Part shown: positions 7,923 through 16,032 of the stretch, piece by piece | How the letters are laid out: every line of letters starts with the position of its first letter | Numbering within the stretch: the first letter of the stretch is position 1 | From: Nonomuraea aurantiaca | GTDB taxonomy: Bacteria; Actinomycetota; Actinomycetes; Streptosporangiales; Streptosporangiaceae | Reading direction: 5' to 3' | Assembly: GCF_020215705.1 (NCBI RefSeq) | Contig: NZ_JAIWNB010000018.1 | Location: forward strand, 124,001 to 188,000 | DNA: 64,000 bases | Notes under the pieces: generated by a model | Seen by the model: only the letters and a program-made list of their open reading frames with translations | The model's database searches: none | Told to the model about the DNA's origin: nothing | Position numbers and translations under genes: made by a program

Positions 7923-9143
7923 CTACGGCTGGTTCAGCAGGCTCACATCGACCGTCCCGGCGCCGGGTTGCGGCCGCGGTATCACCGCCCACAGCCCCAC
8001 CGCCATCATCCCCGCGACGGCCAGCGCCGCCCAGCCGCGCCGCCCGGTGGCCCACCGGGCGCGCAGTCGTACCGGATCCTCGACCGCGGCCTTCGAGATC
8101 AGCGCGGCCAGCAGCGACAGTCCGACCGCGGTGATCGTCCAGCCCCAGCCGTCGAGCCCGGCCACCGGACGGGGCAGCAGCAGGTAGACCGGCCAGTGCC
8201 ACAGGTACAGGCTGTAGGACAGCTCGCCCAGCCGCCGCGGTACGGCGCTGCCGACCACCCTGCCCACCAGACCGTCCGGCGTACGGGCCAGGAGCGCGAT
8301 CAGCACGGCGCTGCCCAGGGAGTGCGCGAACATCCCGCCCTGGAACAGGCCCGGGGCCTCTTCCCCGCCGGTCAGCAGCCATGAGGCGGACAGTACGCAC
8401 AGCAGCGGTACGCAGATCACCTCCACGGCCAGGCGTGGCAGGCCGGCCACGGCGTCTCGGACGGGCGCCGTGGCGGCGGCCGCGCCGAGCAGGAGGGAGA
8501 AGGCCCGGGTGTCGGTGCCCTCGTAGGCGCGGGTGGTGTCCACGGCCACCCCGAGCTTGATCATGAGCAGCAGCGAGATGAGCGCACCGGCGACCGCGAC
8601 GAGCGCGACTCGCCGCTGCCCGCCGGGCCCTTTCCCGGCCAGTGCCACTATCAGCGGCCAGACGAGGTAGAACTGCCATTCGACGCCGATGCTCCACAAG
8701 TGGGCGAACAGCCGCGTGCCGGACGCATCCCAGTATCCGAGCTGTTCGTGGATATAGTGCCAGTTCACGCTCTGGGCGGCCACCCAGGGCGTGTCCTGGA
8801 GGGCGAACCTCAGCATGTCCGGCCCGGCGAACGCCCAGGCCAGCAGCAGCGTCGACATGACCATGACGGTCAGCGCGGGCAGGAGACGGCGCGCCCGGCG
8901 CTCCCAGAAGGCCATCAGTCCGAGACGGCCGCCTCCGCCGAGATCCTCCAGGAGCAGGCCGGTGATCAGAAAGCCGGACAGGACGAAGAACAGGTCGACG
9001 CCCAGGAATCCGCCGCGCAGCTGCCCGGCGTGAAACAGCAGGACCGCGGCGACGGCGAGCCCGCGCAGCCCGTCAAGCGCGCCGATATGCGCGCGGCGAG
9101 GGGCAGAAACCATCACCCCCTCGCCGCGAGGAGCTGACACCAT
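7923..9143 (-). CDS. Acyltransferase family 3 (OafA/OatA-type) membrane protein
   Basis: 406 aa (396 from the second ATG). Multi-pass protein that transfers acetyl or another acyl group to an extracellular glycan. The N-terminus has the family signature: ALDGLRGLAVAAVLLFHAG (catalytic His) then GGFLGVDLFFVLSGFLIT and a long membrane domain with SYSLYLWHWPVYLL. OatA/OafA enzymes often carry a C-terminal SGNH domain. Here that domain is absent and a separate SGNH lipoprotein is encoded directly upstream; the stop of that gene overlaps this ATG by one base (TGATG). The pair plausibly acts as acyl carrier/transferase on peptidoglycan or another wall polymer. The substrate is inferred. Confidence 0.9.
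   Translation of the reverse strand: MVSAPRGEGVMVSAPRRAHIGALDGLRGLAVAAVLLFHAGQLRGGFLGVDLFFVLSGFLITGLLLEDLGGGGRLGLMAFWERRARRLLPALTVMVMSTLLLAWAFAGPDMLRFALQDTPWVAAQSVNWHYIHEQLGYWDASGTRLFAHLWSIGVEWQFYLVWPLIVALAGKGPGGQRRVALVAVAGALISLLLMIKLGVAVDTTRAYEGTDTRAFSLLLGAAAATAPVRDAVAGLPRLAVEVICVPLLCVLSASWLLTGGEEAPGLFQGGMFAHSLGSAVLIALLARTPDGLVGRVVGSAVPRRLGELSYSLYLWHWPVYLLLPRPVAGLDGWGWTITAVGLSLLAALISKAAVEDPVRLRARWATGRRGWAALAVAGMMAVGLWAVIPRPQPGAGTVDVSLLNQP
9084..9143. repeat. 30-bp tandem duplication of the acyltransferase start
   Basis: The first ten codons are duplicated: MVSAPRGEGV is followed by MVSAPRRAHI, giving two in-frame ATG starts (9143 and 9113). DNA identity is partial because synonymous positions have diverged. 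Confidence 0.7.
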
Positions 9144-9971
9144 CAGCCGCAGCCGAGTTTGGCGAACCGCTCATCGCCGGTCCACGGACCGGTGGCCCAG
9201 ACGCCGGGGGCGGCCGGGGTGAAGCCGGCCAGCCTGCCGAGCCGCTTGGCGAACCAGGTGGCGAAGGCAGCCGACCCCTGCTGGCAGGAGTGGATGCCGT
9301 CCTTGGCGCGCTGGGCCTTGCCGGCGGCGTAGTCGCTGCCCCACAGCTCGGAGGCGTCCAGGTAGCGAACGTGCGCGGCGTCGGCGGCCTTGGCGGCCAT
9401 CGCGGGCGCGCTCTTGATCGCGTTCTCGTGCGGCTTGAAGAATTCGTCGATCTTGAACGGCGGGGCGGACACCAGCACGAGCCGGGCACCGGCGTCCTTG
9501 GCCGTCTGCGCGAGCTTCTGGTAGGCCGACAGCTGCTGGCGGGCGGGGGCCCCAGTCATAGCTGGTGATCTGGTACGCGATCACCGTCGGCCGGAAGGAG
9601 GCGAGGTTCGCCTTCAGCGTCTTCCACGTGTCCCGGGCCCCCATGGTCGTCACCGGATGGTCACCGGCGACGACGTTGCCGCCGCCGTCGGAAGTGGCGT
9701 TCTTGAACGCCACACCGTCGGCCTTCAGCGCCGCCTCCAGGGCCGGGGCCTGCGCGGCCGCGATGGAGTCACCCATCCATAACACCCTGACGCCGGTCGC
9801 GGCGTGCCGAGTCTGCTGGGCCGCGGCCTGTCCATCGCCAGAGGAGGCGGGGGAGGCGGTTGAGGAGCCGCAACCCGCGAGCGTGACCCCGACCGCGACG
9901 GCCACGGCCGCGGCCAGAAACGTTCGAGGAAACAGGAAGCCAGGGGAGAGGTTCGTCGCTTGCATGACCAT
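9143..9971 (-). pseudogene. SGNH/GDSL-type lipoprotein, interrupted by a one-base frameshift
   Basis: The first frame (9971 onward) encodes a signal peptide with lipobox (VTLAGCGSS) and block I of SGNH hydrolases, LWMGDSIAAAQAPALEAAL, then reads FRPTVIAYQITSYDWG. The second frame continues at about 9548 with ARQQLSAYQKLAQTAKDAG, LVLVSAPPFK and the catalytic DxxH block (DGIHSCQQG), ending at 9143. The switch falls in a G5C4 run at 9543-9551; removing one G:C pair restores one protein of about 275 aa (DWGPARQQL). Partner of the adjacent acyltransferase. It may be a sequencing error, phase variation at the homopolymer, or a true pseudogene. Confidence 0.8.
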
Positions 9972-10086
9972 CAGGCAAGCAGACGATTCCCGAGGTCAAC
10001 CGCGTTGTCATCGTTTCATCACACAATGGGGGAACGGCTGTCACGAAGGCAGGACCCCGGCGTCTGCGTGCAGCGATTTCTGACGA

Positions 10087-10794
10087 TCAGCGGCGTCGCC
10101 GGAAGCGGCGCGCGGTCAGCCGGCGGGGCAGCCTGAGATGGAAGCCGGTGGCGTCGAGCAGGGCGAGCAGGACACCTGCTCCTCCCGCCAGCCCGGCGGC
10201 GCGGAAGTCCTCGGCCGGGGTGTCACCGGGCCTGGCCGGACGCGGGTCGATCCGTCCGGTGGGGTCCCAGAGGACCGCGATGGTGGTGCCCGCCTTCGCG
10301 ACGGAGGTGCGGGTGGTCATCGAGTCCGGACCGGCCTGGGGGCAGGCCAGGCTGTAGTCGTAGGAGATCTCGGTGCGCGTGGACGTCCACGTGGTGCCGG
10401 GGTCGCCGGGTGAGGTGCCGGGCTGGAAGTGGGTGTCGGTGACGGTGCGCTGTTGCGGGGTCTCCTGCCGCACCAGGCAGTGGCTCACCTGGCCGCGCTG
10501 GGCCAGCGCCTGCCGCGCCACGGCCTCGTGGGCCAGATTCAGGCAGTAGAGCAGCGCCATGGCCATCGCGAGGCTCAGTAACACCCGGGTGCATCTGAAG
10601 AACGCCAGGCCGATCGGTGCCACCGCCACGAAGAAACCGATGATCGCCAGGACGACCCCGATCCAGCCGCCCGGGCCGTAGGCGTCGAGATAGCCTCTCC
10701 CGAAGGCCAGCGCGATCGCCAGCACGGCCGGCCACACGCGCAGCAGAGCGCCCCGCACGTCCGCGGAGCGTGTGTACCTGCGAGGCAGAGGCAT
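10087..10794 (-). CDS. Membrane protein of unknown function (DUF3592-like)
   Basis: 235 aa from ATG 10794, chosen because GCGAGGGTG lies 8 nt upstream; an in-frame start at 10830 adds 12 residues without such a site. Two to three helices near the N-terminus (VWPAVLAIALAFG, WIGVVLAIIGFFVAVAPIGLAF, RVLLSLAMAMALLYCL), an extracytoplasmic beta-rich segment of about 100 residues with two Cys (SHCLVRQE, LACPQAG) and a final helix before an Arg-rich tail. The pattern and the segment IAVLWDPTGRIDPRPA resemble DUF3592-type proteins. No function can be given; it stands alone. Confidence 0.65.
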   Translation of the reverse strand: MPLPRRYTRSADVRGALLRVWPAVLAIALAFGRGYLDAYGPGGWIGVVLAIIGFFVAVAPIGLAFFRCTRVLLSLAMAMALLYCLNLAHEAVARQALAQRGQVSHCLVRQETPQQRTVTDTHFQPGTSPGDPGTTWTSTRTEISYDYSLACPQAGPDSMTTRTSVAKAGTTIAVLWDPTGRIDPRPARPGDTPAEDFRAAGLAGGAGVLLALLDATGFHLRLPRRLTARRFRRRR

Positions 10795-10893
10795 CTGATC
10801 ACCCTCGCCATCGGTTCCCGCGCCTCTCACGACGTAAACGTCATCCGGTCGAGCCGCGGTTTCCCGAGGCAGGTGGAGGTCATGGCGGCGTTC

Positions 10894-11700
10894 TCAGGTC
10901 AGCGACCGGCGGCGGAAGCTCACCATCCCGATGGCGGTCAGCACCACGCAGGAGCCGGTGAGGACGACCATCGAGATCCACGGCTCGATGTGCGGCACCT
11001 GCGGCTCCAGCGCCGCCCGCACTCCCTCGCTTGCGTACGTCATCGGATTGAGCGCGGTCAGGACCTGGAACCAGGGCAGCTTGCCGAGCGAGGGCCACGG
11101 GTATTGGGTACCGCCGGTGAACAGCATCGGCGCGATGATGAGGGCGAACATGATGCCGACCTTGCTGGGCGGCAGCAACGTACCGATGATCAGCCCGATC
11201 GCCCCGGCCGCCCAGCCGCCGAGCAGGACCGACAGCACGAGCAGCGGAAGGCCGTCGACCCGGAACGTCGCGTCCTGGACGATCAGCATGCCGGCGGGCA
11301 GCGTGACCGCAGCGGCGAACAGCGCGCGCAGCGCCGCCGCCAGCACCTTCTCCAGCCCGACCAGGGAGATCGGGACCGGCGCCAGCAGGCGGTCCTCGAT
11401 CTCCTTCGTGTAGCCGAACTCCATCATCAGCGGCAGGGCGACGGCCTGGAGCGCCGCCACGAAGCCGCTCATCGCGACCACGCCGGGAAGCAGCACGTCG
11501 TCGTAGGAGGGGTCGACGTAGGCCAGGCGGCCGAGCACGCCGACGAAGATGAAGAGCATGACGAGTGGCTGGAGCACGACCTGGGCGAGCACCGAGATGA
11601 TGTCGCGCCACGTCACGACGGCATCGCGCCACAGGATCGCGAGGACCACGCGCAGCGGGCTGACACCCCTGCGGACGGCTGCCTGGGCGGACACGCTCAT
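10894..11700 (-). CDS. ABC-2 type transporter permease
   Basis: 268 aa membrane subunit of an exporter. Six hydrophobic helices, including ISVLAQVVLQPLVMLFIFVGVLG, VVAMSGFVAALQAVALPL and the ABC-2 signature region GGWAAGAIGLIIGTLLPPSKVGIMFALIIAPMLF, followed by a typical LTALNPMTYASEGVRAAL. ATG 11700 overlaps the stop of the ATPase gene as ATGA. With the ATPase it should form a heterotetrameric drug, lipid or polyketide exporter like DrrAB. The upstream MarR regulator in the same operon supports an efflux role. Confidence 0.92.
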   Translation of the reverse strand: MSVSAQAAVRRGVSPLRVVLAILWRDAVVTWRDIISVLAQVVLQPLVMLFIFVGVLGRLAYVDPSYDDVLLPGVVAMSGFVAALQAVALPLMMEFGYTKEIEDRLLAPVPISLVGLEKVLAAALRALFAAAVTLPAGMLIVQDATFRVDGLPLLVLSVLLGGWAAGAIGLIIGTLLPPSKVGIMFALIIAPMLFTGGTQYPWPSLGKLPWFQVLTALNPMTYASEGVRAALEPQVPHIEPWISMVVLTGSCVVLTAIGMVSFRRRSLT

Positions 11701-12875
11701 CGCAGGCTTCTCCCCGTCAGGGCGATGAAGACGTCCTCCAGGCTCGGCTCGCCGATCTGGACGTCGGTGATGGGACAGCCGCGCCTGGCCAGCAGTTGCG
11801 CCACCGGTCCGAGCACGGCGGCGGGGTCGCGGCTCACGTAGAGCCGGAAACGCGTCTCGCCCGTGGCCGGCCCGGCGGGGGCTGCCGCCGGACGTGGGGG
11901 GCCGAAGGGCGGCGCGCCGCCCGGTCCGCCGCGTACGGCGGGTGCGGACTCCACGCGTTCGACGCGTTCGACGCCGTCGACACCGGCCAGGACGTCCGGC
12001 AACTCCAGCAGGCCGAGCGGGACATCGGGCAACTCCAACAGGTCGGGCAACGCCGGGACGTCGGGCAACGCCAGGACGTCCGGCAGCTCCCGGGCGGCCG
12101 GTCCAGGCAGCCGCGCGATGGTGATGTCGAGCATGCTCTTCCCCTCCAGGCCGCGCGTGAGCGCGTGGACCGTGTCGAGCGCGAGCAGCTTGCCGTGGTC
12201 GATGATGCCCACCCGGTCCGACAGGTCGGCGGCCTCGTCCATGTCGTGCGTGGTCAGGACGATCGTCACGCCCGCGGCGCGCAGCTCGCGGATCCGGTCC
12301 CACACGAAGAGCCGCGCCTGCGGGTCGAGCCCGGTCGTCGGCTCGTCGAGGAACAGCACGCGAGGGTCGTGCATCAGGGCCCGGGCGATCAGCAGACGCT
12401 GGGCCATGCCACCCGAATAGGTGTTGACGCTGTCGCGCCCCCGCCCGGTGAGCCCGAAGGACTCCATGAGCTCGGTGGCCCGGGCCTTGCGGAGCGCTCG
12501 CGGCACGCCGTGGTAGGCGGCGTGGAAGACCAGGTTCTGCCAGGCGTTGAGGGAGCGGTCGAGGTTGTTGACCTGGGGCACGACGCCCAGGAGCCGGCGC
12601 GCCGCCACCGGGTGGGCCACGACGTCCACGCCCAGGACGGTGGCCGTGCCGCCGGTGGGGATGACGCGGGTGGTGAGGATGCCGATCGTGGTGCTCTTGC
12701 CCGCGCCGTTGGGGCCTAACAGACCGAAGATCTCTCCTGGGCGGACCTCGAGGAAGAGCTCGTCGACGGCGTTCGCCGGAGCGCCGGGATATCGCTTGAC
12801 CAGGGCGTCGATGGCGACGGCGGAGTCATCGACCTTGCTGACCTTCACCGCTTTCCGCGTCTGCGATCCGGGCAC
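11697..12875 (-). CDS. ABC exporter ATPase (DrrA-like) with LPDV-repeat insert
   Basis: 392 aa cytoplasmic motor. Walker A is LLGPNGAGKSTT (about residue 50), the signature is TYSGGMAQRLLIARAL, Walker B is VLFLDEPTTGLD, and the switch His follows in LTTHDMDEA. The GTG start at 12875 is supported by GGGAGG six nt upstream and overlaps the end of the MarR gene by 50 bp. The C-terminal part is unusual: between the ATPase core and the final conserved block (LARRGCPITDVQIGEPSLEDVFIALTGRS) there are about 95 extra residues containing repeated LPDV/LPD(L) units and a Pro/Gly/Ala-rich stretch. Probably a flexible linker; the core motifs are intact. Confidence 0.92.
   Translation of the reverse strand: MPGSQTRKAVKVSKVDDSAVAIDALVKRYPGAPANAVDELFLEVRPGEIFGLLGPNGAGKSTTIGILTTRVIPTGGTATVLGVDVVAHPVAARRLLGVVPQVNNLDRSLNAWQNLVFHAAYHGVPRALRKARATELMESFGLTGRGRDSVNTYSGGMAQRLLIARALMHDPRVLFLDEPTTGLDPQARLFVWDRIRELRAAGVTIVLTTHDMDEAADLSDRVGIIDHGKLLALDTVHALTRGLEGKSMLDITIARLPGPAARELPDVLALPDVPALPDLLELPDVPLGLLELPDVLAGVDGVERVERVESAPAVRGGPGGAPPFGPPRPAAAPAGPATGETRFRLYVSRDPAAVLGPVAQLLARRGCPITDVQIGEPSLEDVFIALTGRSLR
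11985..12100. repeat. Degenerate short tandem repeat inside the ABC ATPase gene
   Basis: Repeated units of about 12-18 bp containing GGACGTC(C/G)GGCAAC on the plus strand encode ELPDV, ALPDV, ALPDL, ELPDV, ELPDV in the ATPase frame. All copies keep the reading frame, consistent with slippage expansion in a tolerant linker. Confidence 0.7.
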
Positions 12876-13341
12876 GAGTGGCCTCCCGTTCGTCGAATTC
12901 GTCGAAGAGGATGGTGTCGATGAGGAACCTGCGGATGATCGCCTCGTGCTCGGGATCCGGCAGGCCGGGGGTGAGCGGGGGCGCCTGGCTCAGGACGCTC
13001 CCCACGCGCTCAGTGATCTCCTTGCCGCGCGGCGTGAGCACCAGCAGGACCTTTCTCCGGTCCACGGTGTCCCGCAGGCGATCCACGAGGTGATCGCGGG
13101 CCAGCGTGTCCACGACCCCCGTCAGCGTGGAGACGTGCACCCGGCAGCGCCGGGCGATCTCGGTGTGGGTGCCCGACCCGCGGCTCAGGGCCAGCAGCAC
13201 GTTCATCCCCGCGACGGAGACGCCGTGCTCCTGGCTCAACAGAGCGTTCCACCGGCTGTTCAGCACGTTTCCCGCGATCGACACCAGATGGGGGAGCGGC
13301 GCCTGCTGGAGGTCGGACTCCACCGAACGCTCAGACGTCAT
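12826..13341 (-). CDS. MarR-family transcriptional regulator
   Basis: 171 aa from ATG 13341; an upstream ATG at 13374 would place the start inside the inverted repeats, so the shorter form is preferred. The winged helix is clear: LLSQEHGVSVAGMNVLLAL, then THTEIARRCRVHVSTLTGVVDTLARDHLVDR (recognition helix) and the wing DTVDRRKVLLVLTPRGKEI. The gene heads an operon with the exporter ATPase and permease. A MarR repressor co-transcribed with its exporter usually binds the operon promoter and is released by the exported compound or an analogue. Confidence 0.9.
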   Translation of the reverse strand: MTSERSVESDLQQAPLPHLVSIAGNVLNSRWNALLSQEHGVSVAGMNVLLALSRGSGTHTEIARRCRVHVSTLTGVVDTLARDHLVDRLRDTVDRRKVLLVLTPRGKEITERVGSVLSQAPPLTPGLPDPEHEAIIRRFLIDTILFDEFDEREATRARIADAESGEGQQGR

Positions 13342-13369
13342 GTTCGTCAGGCTATCAGTTTTGTTTGGT

Positions 13370-13405
13370 GCCATACATTATGGGCTCGTATATTTTTGCC
13401 CCATA
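13370..13405. promoter_or_regulatory. Candidate MarR operator region
   Basis: GCCATA-CAT-TATGGG (13370-13384) is a near-perfect inverted repeat. TATGGGC (13379-13385) also pairs with GCCCCATA (13398-13405). The AT-rich stretch sits directly upstream of the MarR start at 13341, where an autoregulatory site is expected. Confidence 0.55.
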
Positions 13406-13507
13406 GCTTTTCTGGACGCCGGAGCGCGTGCGGAAACCGTCGCTGGACGGCTACCGAATGCGCGGTGCAGCGGTTCATTACAGAACGCATCTGGACTATC
13501 GCAGTGA

Positions 13508-14791
13508 GTGATATACGGTGGTCGGGTGGCTTCCGAACCCCCCACGGGCGCGTACATCCCGGGCACCTTCGACACCGAGCGGCGCTCCGCGGCCGGTCTG
13601 CCGCTGGCGCTGATCGAGCAGTGGCGTGACACCGGTCAAAGCCACGACGACGCGCGGCGGCTGCTGGGCCGATTCGCGGCCCGCGGTTACAGCGTGGTGT
13701 CCGACTCGGCCGGGCTGACGAAGCTCAGTCAGCGGCTGGGCCTGCTGGAGGTGCTGGCGCTCATCGACCGGCCCAAGCGGATCCTGCACGCCCACGCCAG
13801 AGCCATCGGCGGCGAGGCGGTGGGCGTGTGGGCGGCGGACAACGCCCAGATGTTCCATCCGGAATCGGCGGACGCGGGAGTGCTGCTGTCGGTCCTGCTG
13901 AAGGTCCAGGACGAGATCGGACGCTCCTGCCGCGTACGGATCGGCATCGGTGCGCACTACGGGAGCTTCTACGGCCTGGCCGGTGGGCTGTACGGTCCAG
14001 AGGCCGACGCGATCGAGGACATCGCGGAGAACCACACCGAAGGCGGGGAGCTCGCGGTGACGGGGGCGGTCGTCGACCGGTTGCCGCCTGGCCACTCCTT
14101 CGTCCTGCGACGCAAGGACGGCCCCGAGGGCGTGGTCGGCGGCGTGTACCAGGTGCTCGACGGGCCTCGTCCGGGCGATGTGCGGCCGGTCGAGGAGCTG
14201 CGTTACCCGATTCCCTACTCCGCGGCCTTCTACGCCGACCTGCTGAGGTTGGAGCGCTGTCCCGAGGACGTCGAGCTGGCCGGGCGGCTCGCCGCCGAGC
14301 ATCTCCAGGACCGGACGGTGGTCCTGGTCGAGCGGAGCGTCGCCGCGGCCGAGACGCCTGAGCTCGGGCTGCTGAGAGGGCTGGCCCTGTCGGCCGTGCT
14401 GAGGGAGACGGGACTGGCGCTCATGCCCGCGCGGGGTGCCGTGGAGATCAAGATCGCCGGACCGCTGGCCCTCTACCTGTTCGAGGCGGCCGCGCCGGCC
14501 GTGCGCTTCGCGCGGCGCCTGCGTGCGGACCTGGCCGAGCGCGAGATCGTCTGCCGGATCGGGGTGGCCGCCGGGCCGGTGCTGGCGGGTGAGACGCCGG
14601 GTGGTGGGTGGGATGTCGCGGGTGCGCCGGTGAATCTCGCCTCCAAGATGGCGCAGGATCTCGGCAGGGCTGGTCGTGTCTATCTGAGCGAGGCCGTGCG
14701 TGAGCAAGTGAACGAGGCCATGCATCTGGACGGCTTCACCGCCGTCCAGCGCACGATCTCCGGCGTGGAGATGACCTTTTTCGAGGGTTGA
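13508..14791 (+). CDS. Protein with two cyclase-homology domains, second one degenerate
   Basis: 427 aa from GTG 13508 (GTG 13526 also possible). Residues about 60-195 resemble a class III nucleotide cyclase half: SVVSDSAGLTKL (metal-ligand-like Asp66), VWAADNAQMF (second Asp, 111), and VRIGIGAHYGSFYGLAGGLYG...AENHTEGGELAVTGAVVDRL. Residues about 290-420 repeat the fold with CRIGVAAGPVLAGE, PVNLASKMAQDLG and VYLSEAVREQV, but metal positions read VLVERS and EIKIAGPL without Asp. An active homodimeric cyclase is therefore unlikely; an intramolecular pair with one catalytic and one regulatory half, or a nucleotide sensor, is more plausible. No partner gene is adjacent. Confidence 0.7.
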   Translation: MIYGGRVASEPPTGAYIPGTFDTERRSAAGLPLALIEQWRDTGQSHDDARRLLGRFAARGYSVVSDSAGLTKLSQRLGLLEVLALIDRPKRILHAHARAIGGEAVGVWAADNAQMFHPESADAGVLLSVLLKVQDEIGRSCRVRIGIGAHYGSFYGLAGGLYGPEADAIEDIAENHTEGGELAVTGAVVDRLPPGHSFVLRRKDGPEGVVGGVYQVLDGPRPGDVRPVEELRYPIPYSAAFYADLLRLERCPEDVELAGRLAAEHLQDRTVVLVERSVAAAETPELGLLRGLALSAVLRETGLALMPARGAVEIKIAGPLALYLFEAAAPAVRFARRLRADLAEREIVCRIGVAAGPVLAGETPGGGWDVAGAPVNLASKMAQDLGRAGRVYLSEAVREQVNEAMHLDGFTAVQRTISGVEMTFFEG

Positions 14792-14840
14792 ATTCTCTTT
14801 CCCAGCGCGAGGTCCTTCTTTATCCTCATGCTCAAGAGTG

Positions 14841-14858
14841 TCTGTGAACGTTCACAGA
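14841..14858. promoter_or_regulatory. 18-bp perfect palindrome upstream of galactanase
   Basis: TCTGTGAACGTTCACAGA is perfectly self-complementary with a central CG, the form of LacI/GalR-family operators. It lies 34 bp before the GH53 start codon and would block its promoter. No LacI regulator is adjacent; the nearest (31008) sits at a different operator. Confidence 0.7.
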
Positions 14859-14892
14859 GGAGCCCACCCATTTCTTGAGCAAGGAGATCGGG

Positions 14893-16023
14893 ATGGCCGT
14901 CAACCACCTGGACCGACCCTGGAGGATGGGGGGCACGCTCTTCCTCGCGCTGGCGACGCTGCTCGCCGTCGCGCTCGTGAACCCCGCCCCCGCCTCGGCC
15001 GCCACGCTGACCATGCGCGGCGCCGACGTCTCGTCGGTCCAGCGAAGCCTGGACCTCGGGGCCAAGTACTACAACGCCGCCGGTACGGCCGCCGACCCGC
15101 TGGACATCCTCGCCGGCGTCGGCGTCAACTACGTCCGCCTGCGCGTCTGGAACAACCCGGCGAGCGGCTACAACAACAAGGCGAAGGTTCTGGCCTACGC
15201 CAGGACGGTCAAGGCCAAGGGGCTCGGCCTGATGATCGACTTCCACTATTCGGACACCTGGGCCGACCCGGGCAAGCAGTTCAAGCCGGCGGCGTGGGCG
15301 AGCCACGGCATCGGCCAGCTCCAGACGGACGTCTACAACTACACCTACGACGTCTGCAACAGCCTCAAGGCACAGGGCACCACGCCCGACAGCGTGCAGA
15401 TCGGCAACGAGATCAACGTCGGCATGCTCTGGAACGACGGCAAGGTCATCAACAACGACTTCACCAACCTGAGCCTGCTGCTCAAAGCCGGTTACAACGC
15501 GACCAAGGCGTGCAATGGCGGCACCCAGGTGATCATCCACACCGCGGACGCCGACAGCCTCGCCAACGCCCGCTGGTTCTACGACGGGATCAGGGCCAAG
15601 GGCGTGCCGTGGGACATCACCGCCCTGTCGTACTACTGCATGTGGCACGGCCCGCTGTCCACCCTGTCCACGGTGATCAGCGACACGAGGTCCCGGTACG
15701 GCAAGCCGGTCATCGTGGCGGAGACCGCCTACCCCTTCACCGCGGCCAACGCCGACAGCGAAGGGAACGCGGTGAACGGCTCGGCGCCGTGCTCGGGCTA
15801 CCCGGCCACCTGGGCGGGGCAGGCGAGCGAGTTCGCCGCGGTCCAGAACACCGCGCGCGGCGCGGGTGCGATCGGCGTCTTCTACTGGGAGCCGACCTGG
15901 TACGCCATCTCCGGCAACGGCTGGGACCCGGCCAACATCAACGGCACCGGCGACCAGTGGGACAACATGGCCACCTTCAACTGGACCGGCGGCATCAATC
16001 CCAGCATCAGGTGGACCCCGTAG
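14893..16023 (+). CDS. Secreted arabinogalactan endo-beta-1,4-galactanase (GH53)
   Basis: 376 aa extracellular enzyme that cleaves beta-1,4-galactan side chains of plant pectin. ATG 14893 follows AAGGAG at six nt. A signal peptide (GGTLFLALATLLAVALVNPAPASA) ends near residue 36. The (beta/alpha)8 GH53 pattern follows: MRGADVSSV, VNYVRLRVWNNP, LMIDFHYSDTWADPGKQ, acid/base Glu in VQIGNEIN, and nucleophile Glu in VIVAETAYP, then VFYWEPTWY. Length fits a single-domain family member with no extra binding module. The palindrome upstream suggests sugar-responsive repression. Confidence 0.95.
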   Translation: MAVNHLDRPWRMGGTLFLALATLLAVALVNPAPASAATLTMRGADVSSVQRSLDLGAKYYNAAGTAADPLDILAGVGVNYVRLRVWNNPASGYNNKAKVLAYARTVKAKGLGLMIDFHYSDTWADPGKQFKPAAWASHGIGQLQTDVYNYTYDVCNSLKAQGTTPDSVQIGNEINVGMLWNDGKVINNDFTNLSLLLKAGYNATKACNGGTQVIIHTADADSLANARWFYDGIRAKGVPWDITALSYYCMWHGPLSTLSTVISDTRSRYGKPVIVAETAYPFTAANADSEGNAVNGSAPCSGYPATWAGQASEFAAVQNTARGAGAIGVFYWEPTWYAISGNGWDPANINGTGDQWDNMATFNWTGGINPSIRWTP

Positions 16024-16032
16024 GCCGCGGAG

